DNA from: UBA1494_A sp963973975
Lineage (GTDB): Bacteria; Bacteroidota; Bacteroidia; Flavobacteriales_E; Vicingaceae
Direction of reading: 5' to 3'
Assembly: GCA_963973975.1 (NCBI GenBank)
Contig: CAXBCF010000024.1
Location: 1-49,085, forward strand
Length of the DNA stretch: 49,085 bases
This document shows positions 40,177-48,000 of this stretch, piece by piece. The notes below the pieces were generated by a model. The model was given only the letters and a program-made list of their open reading frames with translations. It was not told the origin of the DNA and searched no databases. The first letter of the stretch is position 1. Each line of letters opens with the position of its first letter. The translations under genes and the position numbers were made by a program.

Positions 40177-40733
40177 TAGATTTTTCCAACCAACTTAAAA
40201 TAATCTTCCAAGCTTTTTTTTAGCGATTTTAATTCCTCTTGGCTAAAAGGAGTCCATTTATTAGATTGATAAATAGATAGTTGATTTTTTCTACTGATTA
40301 CTTCATATAGTTGAGCTGCAAAAATATAATTTGCCTCATTGTTGGCTTCTTTCAGCTGTATGAACTTCTCTTCATTCGATTCTACATACTTGATTTTTAT
40401 TGATGAATCTGGAAAATCAACTAAGTTCGTTTCAAGCATGATGTAAGCTTCATCTAACAACCAATTATCAATAATTATAAAGTTGAAGGTGTTTGAGTCA
40501 TCAATTTCTCTTGTGCTAATTCTGTTTAACTGGTAATTAGAGGCTTTATCTTGTTCACTATCATAAAAATAGGAGCGCATATTTTTAAAATAAATTCTGG
40601 AAGAGGAGCTTGTTTTGAAATTAATTTCTTTTAAATCTACGTGCTTACCTGGAAACAGTAAAGCAATTAAAACAACCATCGCGGTCATTCCCAAAAGCCA
40701 AATAAATAGCCATTTCCCCAATTTAGATTTCAT
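40173..40733 (-). CDS. Hypothetical protein with an N-terminal membrane helix
   Basis: A 186-residue protein with one membrane helix at about residues 8-26 (WLFIWLLGMTAMVVLIALLF) and an extracytoplasmic part with no recognised motif. The soluble part is polar, with YFKNMRSYFYDSEQDKAS near 45 and NFIIIDNWLLDEAYIMLE near 85. It overlaps the S41 gene by 4 nt in the convergent direction. Function unknown; a periplasmic single-pass protein is the only supported statement. Confidence 0.72.
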   Translation of the reverse strand: MKSKLGKWLFIWLLGMTAMVVLIALLFPGKHVDLKEINFKTSSSSRIYFKNMRSYFYDSEQDKASNYQLNRISTREIDDSNTFNFIIIDNWLLDEAYIMLETNLVDFPDSSIKIKYVESNEEKFIQLKEANNEANYIFAAQLYEVISRKNQLSIYQSNKWTPFSQEELKSLKKSLEDYFKLVGKIY

Positions 40734-40791
40734 AGTTTGTTAATACTGATTATGATTTAAATATCGCATAAAACCGATAGCATATACGTAA

Positions 40792-40812
40792 TAGTCCAAC
40801 TAAATTGGACTA
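40792..40812. promoter_or_regulatory. Inverted repeat upstream of the carotenoid hydroxylase
   Basis: TAGTCCAA and TTGGACTA form perfect 8-bp arms around CTAAA in the 267-bp region between divergent genes. It could be an operator or a weak hairpin; the T-run needed for a terminator is missing. Confidence 0.4.
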
Positions 40813-41000
40813 ATTGTCTATAGAATCGGCATTTTATATTAAAAATACAGTTAAAATTGGTCTTCGTTTTATTACAAAATACTCTTTAAAATCTATATCG
40901 GTATTATACCTGATGAATTTTTATGAACGGCATTTAAATACTACTTTGGTATAACAAAATTGGTCGTGCTTTGTTACTTAAAAACAAATAAATTTGCTAA

Positions 41001-41465
41001 ATGGAATTTGCAATCAATTTACTGATATTAATCGGCACCTTTTTCGGAATGGAGTTCATGGCTTGGTTCACGCACAAATATGTGATGCATGGTTTTTTAT
41101 GGACCTTGCATAAGGATCATCATCAACCTGAAAAAGGCTGGTTTGAGCGGAATGATGCTTTTTTTCTTTTTTATGCCACAATCAGCACCTTTCTATTTAT
41201 TAGTTGGTCAGAGGCTTGGTTTGCTTATGGTCTTTCAATGGGATTGGGAATTTTGTTTTATGGTATCACTTATTTTACAGTTCATGATGTATTTATTCAC
41301 CAACGATTCAAGTGGTTTAAAAAATCTGACAATGCTTATTTTAGAGCTATTCGAAAAGCACATAAAGTGCATCACAAACATTTGGGAAAAGAAAAAGGGG
41401 AGTGTTTTGGGATGTTATTTGTGCCTTGGAAGTTTTACAAAGAAGCTCAGAAAGCTAAACAGTAA
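41001..41465 (+). CDS. crtZ: Beta-carotene hydroxylase (fatty-acid hydroxylase superfamily)
   Basis: A 154-residue membrane diiron hydroxylase that adds 3-OH groups to beta-carotene to give zeaxanthin. The four histidine clusters are all present: HKYVMH, HKDHH, HDVFIHQRF and HKVHHKH, interspersed with hydrophobic helices. The length fits CrtZ. No other carotenoid gene is in the window. Its stop overlaps the convergent DUF429 gene by 11 nt. A TAAATTTG box lies 4 nt before the ATG, too close to be a normal promoter. Confidence 0.92.
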   Translation: MEFAINLLILIGTFFGMEFMAWFTHKYVMHGFLWTLHKDHHQPEKGWFERNDAFFLFYATISTFLFISWSEAWFAYGLSMGLGILFYGITYFTVHDVFIHQRFKWFKKSDNAYFRAIRKAHKVHHKHLGKEKGECFGMLFVPWKFYKEAQKAKQ

Positions 41466-42042
41466 TGGTACCTTCATCTTCTTTCCCAAATACCATAGCA
41501 GATTGCATTTCATGTCGCCTTGCAGAATACAAGCAGAGCAAGGCATCGAAATGATGCCAAGTTTTAACTGCTGAACATTCAAAACTAAATCCACTCATTC
41601 CTTTTACTTTTTCGCAAAGGATGGTTAGTTTTTCTAAATCTTGCTTGTATTCTAATTCGTTTAATTGCAATACCTTCGCTAGTTTTCCAGGATATGTTTC
41701 AACTACTTTGATTCCCTTTTTAACTAATTCTCTTTTAATTTTCATTGCTCTGGCTGTAAGCCCACCTAAAAACATTGGCGACATTGCACCTGTCAATTTA
41801 TCGGCTTCTCTGTAAAAAAAATCTCCATCTTGGTCAGGGGTACTGTAGGTTTTTGGTAATGAAAGTGGTGCATCAATGTAAACAGACCAGACATCATCAA
41901 GACGATTTATTACATCATTGATGAATTGATCGGCATCTTGATTTTTTTCACTAATAAAAAAATCAACTTTGTTTTCATCAGTTAAAGTAGCTATTACGGT
42001 GGATCCCGCTTTTTTAGCACCGAAATCTATTCCTAAAATCAT
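41455..42042 (-). CDS. DUF429-family RNase H-like protein
   Basis: A 195-residue protein with an RNase-H-like start (ILGIDFGAKKAGSTVIA), then VYIDAPLSLPKTY, EADKLTGAMSPMFLGGLTARAM, VVETYPGKLAKVL and HHFDALLCLYSARRHE. These match the DUF429 pattern, with conserved acidic residues in a nuclease-like layout, but no activity is established. It converges with crtZ (11-nt overlap) and is divergent from the photolyase gene with 59 nt between them. Confidence 0.82.
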   Translation of the reverse strand: MILGIDFGAKKAGSTVIATLTDENKVDFFISEKNQDADQFINDVINRLDDVWSVYIDAPLSLPKTYSTPDQDGDFFYREADKLTGAMSPMFLGGLTARAMKIKRELVKKGIKVVETYPGKLAKVLQLNELEYKQDLEKLTILCEKVKGMSGFSFECSAVKTWHHFDALLCLYSARRHEMQSAMVFGKEDEGTITV

Positions 42043-42101
42043 AATTATTTAAACATCTAAATTGCAATTTTTGTTTTAAATGATCTAAATTCATCAAATT
42101 A

Positions 42102-43646
42102 ATGAAAAAGACACTCAGATTAATTCTTGGCGATCAGCTTAATCTTCAGCACTCTTGGTTTAAGAAAAAGGATAATAATTACACCTATGTTTTAATGGAA
42201 ACCATGGAAGAAGCGAGCTATGTGTCACATCACATCCAAAAGGTCATTGCTTTTTTTTTTTCCATGCGAAACTTTAATGATACGTTAAATGAAAAGGGCT
42301 TTCAAACAATCTATTTAAAACTAGATAATTCATCAAACTTACAATCCTTTTCAGACAATATCACTCATTTAGTAGAATCGCAAAATTTTGAAAGATTTGA
42401 ATACCAATTACCTGATGAATATAGACTTGATATAGTTTTAAATGAGCTTACCAATCAATTATCCATAGAATGCGCTGCATCTGATACTGAACATTTCTTT
42501 ACTTCAAGGTCAGAGTTGAAAGATTTTTTTGAGAAAAAGAAAAGCAAACAGTGGCTAATGGAAAGTTTCTACAGAGCCATGCGTAAAAAACATCAAATTC
42601 TAATAGAAAATGATGATAAACCTCTTGGAGGTAAGTGGAATTACGATGCATCCAATAGAAAAAAGCTGCCCAAAGATTTGACTGTTATTTCTCCGAAACT
42701 ATATGCTAAAGACGTTAGTGAAATTCATTCGCTAATCTTAAAAATGGAAATTAAAACCATTGGGAATGTTGATGAAAAGAGTTTTATTTGGCCAACAAAT
42801 AGAGAAGAATCCACTGATTTACTAGAATTTTTTATCGTGAATTGCTTGCCTTATTTTGGTGATTTTCAAGATGCAATGGCAAAAAATCTATGGAGCATTT
42901 ATCATTCACGTTTGTCTTTTGCATTGAATTGTAAAATGCTTTCTCCAAAAGAAGTAATTGATGAAATTCTAAGTTATTGGGAACATAATCGCTCTGAAAT
43001 AGACATTTCTCAAGTGGAAGGGTTTATTCGACAAATTTTAGGTTGGCGAGAGTACATGCGCGGAATTTATTGGGCTAAAATGCCAGAATATGAAAAGGTG
43101 AATCAATTAAGTCACGACAATAAGTTGCCAGAGTTTTATTGGACAGGGAAAACAAAAATGAATTGTTTGCAAGATACTATTCAACAATCCTTGGATTATG
43201 CTTATGCCCATCACATTCAACGATTGATGGTGACAGGAAACTTTGCCTTACTAGCGGGAATAAATCCTGCTGAAGTAGATCAATGGTATTTAGGAATTTA
43301 CATTGATGCCATTCAATGGGTGGAATTGCCCAATACCAGAGGAATGAGTCAATATGCAGATGGAGGATTAATTGCTACAAAACCTTATGTTTCTTCTGCA
43401 AATTACATCAATAAGATGAGTAATTATTGCCAAAAATGCCACTACAATTCATCAGAAAAGATAGGCGATAAAGCTTGTCCCTTCAACAGTCTCTATTGGA
43501 ATTTCATCGACCGCCACATTGATTTATGGAAGAAAAATCAACGCATGGGAATAATCGTTGCCAATTGGGAAAAACAAGATCCAGATCAAAAGACAGCTGT
43601 TCTAAAGCAGGCGGCAAAATACCTTGCTAACCTTGATAAGCTATAA
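42102..43646 (+). CDS. Iron-sulfur photolyase/cryptochrome (FeS-BCP type)
   Basis: A 514-residue cryptochrome/photolyase-family protein of the bacterial iron-sulfur class, known to include (6-4) photolyases. The start LRLILGDQLNLQHSWF, the long helical middle with FIRQILGWREYMRGIYW and MNCLQDTIQQSLDYAY, HHIQRLMVTGNFALL, and the motif GMSQYADGGLIATKPYVSS are typical. The cluster ligands are Cys residues in NYCQKCHYNSS and DKACPFNSLYWNF, plus an upstream Cys. It should use FAD and blue light to repair UV lesions. ATG 42102; its stop is 15 nt from the convergent kinase gene. Confidence 0.95.
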   Translation: MKKTLRLILGDQLNLQHSWFKKKDNNYTYVLMETMEEASYVSHHIQKVIAFFFSMRNFNDTLNEKGFQTIYLKLDNSSNLQSFSDNITHLVESQNFERFEYQLPDEYRLDIVLNELTNQLSIECAASDTEHFFTSRSELKDFFEKKKSKQWLMESFYRAMRKKHQILIENDDKPLGGKWNYDASNRKKLPKDLTVISPKLYAKDVSEIHSLILKMEIKTIGNVDEKSFIWPTNREESTDLLEFFIVNCLPYFGDFQDAMAKNLWSIYHSRLSFALNCKMLSPKEVIDEILSYWEHNRSEIDISQVEGFIRQILGWREYMRGIYWAKMPEYEKVNQLSHDNKLPEFYWTGKTKMNCLQDTIQQSLDYAYAHHIQRLMVTGNFALLAGINPAEVDQWYLGIYIDAIQWVELPNTRGMSQYADGGLIATKPYVSSANYINKMSNYCQKCHYNSSEKIGDKACPFNSLYWNFIDRHIDLWKKNQRMGIIVANWEKQDPDQKTAVLKQAAKYLANLDKL

Positions 43647-43661
43647 CTTTCCTTGACGGAT

Positions 43662-44588
43662 TTAATTTTCTAGTACAATATCGAACTGAGAAAGATCAAT
43701 AAAAGCTTGAATCCTGTGGTTAACTTCTGCTTCTGTTAATCCAACGATACGCTCAGTACCAAATTTTTCAACTGAAAAAGAGGCCAAAGCACTTCCGTGA
43801 ATTAAAGCTCTTTTCATATTTTCGAAAGAAATGTCATCGGTTTGAGCTAAATAGCCGATAAAACCTCCTGCAAAAGTATCACCGGCACCGGTTGGATCAA
43901 AAACTTCTTCTAAAGGCAAAGCAGGAGCAAAGAAAACTTGATTTTTATGGAAAAGCAATGCTCCATGCTCTCCTTTTTTAATAACCAAGTATTTTGGTCC
44001 CATTATCATAATTTTTTGAGCTGCTTTCACCAAGGAGTATTCTCCAGATAATTGTCTAGCTTCTTCATCATTAATTGAAAGCACATCAATTAGTTTTAAA
44101 GTAGCTTTTAAATCAGGCATCGCTATGTCCATCCAAAAGTTCATGGTATCCATCACAATTAATTTAGGACGCTTATGCATTCTTTCAATTACTTTTTTCT
44201 GAACTGATGGAGCTAAATTTCCCAACATTAAGTAGTTGCAATCTTGATATGATTCAGGAATGATTGGATCGAAATTTTCTAATACGTTTAACTGAGTGTC
44301 TAAAGTATCTCTAGTATTCATATCGTTGTGGTACTTACCTGACCAAAAGAAGGTTTTCTCACCTTTTTTTATTTGTAAACCGTCTGTATTTACTCCATGG
44401 TCTTGTAGCATCTTGATGTATTCTTCAGGAAAATCCTCTCCAACAACTGAAACGATGTTACTTTTTGGTAAAAAATTTGAAGCTGCAAGGCTTATAAATG
44501 TCGCTGCGCCTCCTAGTATTTTATCTGTCTTTCCAAATGGTGTTTCAATTGCGTCAAATGCTACTGTTCCTATTGATAATAAACTCAT
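43662..44588 (-). CDS. PfkB-family sugar kinase
   Basis: A 308-residue ribokinase-superfamily kinase. The N-terminal IGTVAFDAIETPFGK and the substrate region GGAATFISLAASNF are followed by the PfkB signature DPTGAGDTFAGGFIGYLA, with the catalytic Asp, near residue 230. The substrate (sugar, nucleoside or other) cannot be deduced. A minus-strand TATCTTTG at 44617-44610 is a candidate -7 element 22 nt before the ATG. It is alone on its strand and convergent with the photolyase. Confidence 0.92.
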   Translation of the reverse strand: MSLLSIGTVAFDAIETPFGKTDKILGGAATFISLAASNFLPKSNIVSVVGEDFPEEYIKMLQDHGVNTDGLQIKKGEKTFFWSGKYHNDMNTRDTLDTQLNVLENFDPIIPESYQDCNYLMLGNLAPSVQKKVIERMHKRPKLIVMDTMNFWMDIAMPDLKATLKLIDVLSINDEEARQLSGEYSLVKAAQKIMIMGPKYLVIKKGEHGALLFHKNQVFFAPALPLEEVFDPTGAGDTFAGGFIGYLAQTDDISFENMKRALIHGSALASFSVEKFGTERIVGLTEAEVNHRIQAFIDLSQFDIVLEN

Positions 44589-44609
44589 ATCTCTGTTTTA
44601 AATTTTGCG

Positions 44610-44617
44610 CAAAGATA
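44610..44617 (-). promoter_or_regulatory. Candidate -7 element for the PfkB kinase
   Basis: On the minus strand this reads TATCTTTG, an exact TAnnTTTG match. A -33 element was not clear. Confidence 0.35.
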
Positions 44618-44648
44618 TTGTTTAATTGAAAACTTTAAGCTAATATTG
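44618..44648 (+). promoter_or_regulatory. Candidate promoter of the tRNA-Asn gene
   Basis: TTG at 44618-44620 and TAATATTG at 44641-44648 (one mismatch to TAnnTTTG) with a 20-nt spacer, 38 nt before the tRNA. It overlaps the divergent promoter of the PfkB kinase. Confidence 0.35.
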
Positions 44649-44686
44649 CATCCCAATTATTGGAAAGATTTCCTATAAAGAAATTT

Positions 44687-44760
44687 TCCTCCTTAGCTCA
44701 GTTGGTTAGAGCATCTGACTGTTAATCAGAGGGTCCTTGGTTCGAGCCCAAGAGGGGGAG
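44687..44760 (+). tRNA. tRNA-Asn (anticodon GTT)
   Basis: A full cloverleaf can be drawn by hand. The acceptor stem is TCCTCCT (44687-44693) with AGGGGGA (44753-44759), the D arm is GCTC/GAGC, and the anticodon stem TCTGA/TCAGA holds loop CTGTTAA with anticodon GTT at 44721-44723. The T arm is CTTGG/CCAAG with loop TTCGAGC. The discriminator base is G44760, and no CCA is encoded (GCAAAA follows). Its last 15 nt and the following bases are repeated 98 bp downstream. Confidence 0.96.
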
Positions 44761-44864
44761 CAAAAACGTCCAACGAGAGTTGGGCGTTTTTTGTTTTAGA
44801 TTGGGCGAGAAGTTTATGCCGAGCGAGGAACGAGTCGAGGTAAGCCCAAGAGGGGGAGCAAAAA
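44746..44864 (+). repeat. Duplicated tRNA-Asn 3' tail (44746-44766 and 44844-44864)
   Basis: GCCCAAGAGGGGGAGCAAAA occurs at both positions, 98 bp apart, and the match continues into ACGTCCA with one extra A in the second copy. The second copy lacks the rest of the tRNA. Both are followed by a hairpin and a T-run. It could be an attachment-site relic or a trace of a deleted tandem tRNA. Confidence 0.85.
44764..44794 (+). terminator. Terminator after tRNA-Asn
   Basis: AACGTCCAAC and GTTGGGCGTT pair around GAGA with one G-T wobble and are followed by TTTTGTTTT. A similar structure, weaker in pairing (CCAGC-GAAA-GCTCGG then nine T), follows the second tail copy at 44868-44892. Confidence 0.72.
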
Positions 44865-45000
44865 ACGTCCAGCGAAAGCTCGGGTTTTTTTTTGTTTTGG
44901 TTTGGCTGTGTGTATAAGATATGAGAAAATTAAGAGTATAACCGCCCTTAATTTTCCTTAATTTCTTTATGGTTTTTAATTTATGCGTTATTGCCAAAAA

Positions 45001-45033
45001 AAAGCCCCCTTAGAATTAACTAAGAGGGCTTTT
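45001..45033 (-). terminator. Terminator of the large T9SS gene
   Basis: AAAGCCCCCTTAG and CTAAGAGGGCTTT form a 13-bp stem with one mismatch around AATTAA. On the minus strand it is followed by a long T-run, 25 nt after the stop at 45058. Confidence 0.85.
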
Positions 45034-45057
45034 ATGTTAATGTTAGATATATCTATC

Positions 45058-48000
45058 TTACTGAATAATCAACTTCTCTATTTTAGATGCAGTTTCAGTT
45101 TGAACTTGTAAGTAGTAAACACCTTTTGCAAATCCAGTAAAGTCAAGATCGTTTCTGTATTCACCGTTTACACTCACATCGCCAGTGTAAACTAGTTGAC
45201 CTTTCACATCTCTTACAGTTAACACAAATTGCTCTTGCTTTTCTGTGTTGATGTTTAAAGTAAACAAACCACTTGAAGGATTCGGATAAACACTCAATGA
45301 AGTAGTTTTTCCTAAACTATTATTATCTAATCCAACAATACAGTCGATAAATAAATACAATGGAACTCTAGAGTTATTGCAGTTAATGTTTCCAATTGAT
45401 GCCTCTACCCAAACATTTGCACTTACAGGACTACCCAAAACTGTACTTGCTACAGTAAAGCTAATTGAATCTCCGTTAGTACTCAATTGATATTGACCAC
45501 CAGTTAAAATTTCATTACCTCCTGTAGCAGCATCAAACCATTTGTAAGTAGTTCCTGCTTGCGAATTGGAGATAACTCCAGTCGCAGTAGCTGAACCACC
45601 ACAAACACCACTAATTTCAAGAACGGTGTCATTTACTAAAATCGGGGTGGTAATATTCAGAGTAGTAATGCTCAAAGTATCTGAAAATGCTGTTCCACAA
45701 GCAACTGCTCTATAGTCTGTCGAAACTGAAGGATTAACAGCTACCGAGCTAAGAGTTGCTCCATTTATATCAACCCAATTGGTGCCATTAAATTCTTGCC
45801 ATTGCAGACTACCTTGATAATTTGCTGTACTAATAATAATGGTATCACCAAGGCAAATACTGTCATTTCCTGAAACGATTCCACCTGAAACTGGATTTAT
45901 TACCAATGTGGTGTATAAGGTATCATTGCTAGAATTTGGATCAGTAGGAATAGTTACAATAATTTCAAAATTATAAGTTCCTGGAGCACTTAAGTTTACT
46001 AAACCAACCGGAACAGCTATACTGTCATTTCCAATAAGAGGCAATCCTGAATTTAGACTGTTATTGTTAATTGTTGTACTTAATGAAGCTATTAGTGCTC
46101 CACTAACGTTCACTTCAATTAATGCACTGTCAGATGTAAAATCAATTACAGCTCCTCCTTCATTTTTTAAGTTAACAACTACATTCTCACTTGCTGAATA
46201 GCAGGAATCTACTGAAGCAATAGGACTTATTAAACTACTAATGGTTGCATCTAAAGTAGGATCAAAAATTCGAACGCTGTCAAAAGCAAACCCTTCATCA
46301 GTTACAGACCCATCAGATCCAAATGCAATTCTTAAAATAACTCCAGATACATTAGCTAATCCCGTTAAGTCATGTCTTGCTGTAACCCAACCTGCACTTC
46401 CTGAAGTACCTCTTCCTGTCCAACCTTCTTGAGAGACTTCAAGCGGAGCTAATCCATTAATTGTATTGTCAGTATACCAATTGTTAGGATCTCCAAAAGC
46501 ACCTACTTTTTGCCAAGTTGTACCACCATTTATTGAAGATTGAAGTACAGCTCCATCCCAACTAAATTCGGATTCCCACCATATATCCAATTCAATTATC
46601 GGTGCATTTAATGTACTGAAATCAAAACAAGGAGATTCTACATAAGAGGCTTCATTGTTATTGTATTGTCCTGTAAGGTTCGTAACCCATGCTTGTGTTC
46701 CATTTGAAGCTGAATTGATTACAGTATTTGCAGGTGTTCCAAGCGCCCAAGAGTTCAATGCTCCACCTGAGACCCATCCACCATTACCATTTTCAAATCC
46801 TTCAGCATACGGGAAGCCTCCAACAATTGGAATGTTTTGGAAGTTAATACTTAAAGTATCATTACTTGCATCAATATCTCCTGCCACTGTAACATAGGCT
46901 TGCAAAGTGTAGCTTCCAATAGTAGAGATATTTACGGTAGTGTTAAATGTATGAACAGCAGTATCGGTTGGCAATATAAACCCTGTAAAAGTTTCCGTAA
47001 CTGGTGTTCCATTATCTAGCACGTAAGCAATTGAAAAGTTAGATAAGGTATCGCTACCGGTATTCAAGACAGCAACTCTTACCGAATCTGCTGCTCCAAG
47101 TCCACATCCGCTTGTCGGACTAACGATTGATGCAACACCTCCGTTGATTGGTGGAGCATCAAAAATTCGAACACTATCAAATGCAAACCCTTCATCCGTT
47201 ACTGAACCATCAGAACCAAAAGCTATTCTTAAAATAACTCCTGAAACATTTCCTAAACCGGTTAAATCGTGTTTTGCTGTAACCCAGCCTGAACTACTCG
47301 AAGTACCTGTTCCTGTCCATCCCTCTTGAGAAATTTCAAGTGGAGCTAATCCATTAATCGAATTATCATTGTACCAATTATCAGGATCTCCGAAAGAACC
47401 TACTTTTTGCCAAGTGGTGCCTCCGTTAACAGATGATTGAAGCACAGCTCCATCCCAACTAAACTCTGAGTTCCACCAAATGTCTAATTCTATTATTGGT
47501 GCATTTAATGTTGAGAAATCAAAACAAGGGGATTCTACCCATGAAGCTTCATTGTTATTGTATTGCCCTGTTAGATTTGTGACCCAGGCTTGAGTTCCAT
47601 TTGAAGCTGAATTTATAATAGTATTAGCAGGTGTACCAAGCGCCCATGTGCTATTTGTTCCTCCTGAAATCCATCCACCATTTCCATTTTCAAAACCTTC
47701 TGTATATGGAAATCCTCCCACAATTGGAATGTTTATAAAGTCGCTGCTAGCAGTGTCATTACTTTGATCTAAATCACCTGTAATACTTAAGTAAGCTTTT
47801 ATGTCATAATTTCCTGGTATGGAAACATTAACAGTAGTACTGAAAATATAATTTGAACTTAAGCCTGGTAATATAGAACCAGTGAATGTCTCTGTCACAG
47901 GAGTTCCATTATTTAAAACAAAGGAAACTGAAAAATTAGCTAATGTATCAGTTCCTGCATTGGTGATTTCAACTTCAACAGTCTCAGTAGAATCTAATCC

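Noticed and set aside
44722..44997. 91-codon minus-strand frame antisense to tRNA-Asn
   Set aside because: It runs through the tRNA and its duplicated tail; the apparent peptide repeats (RWTFF, RWTFLLP) are just the tail repeats read backwards.
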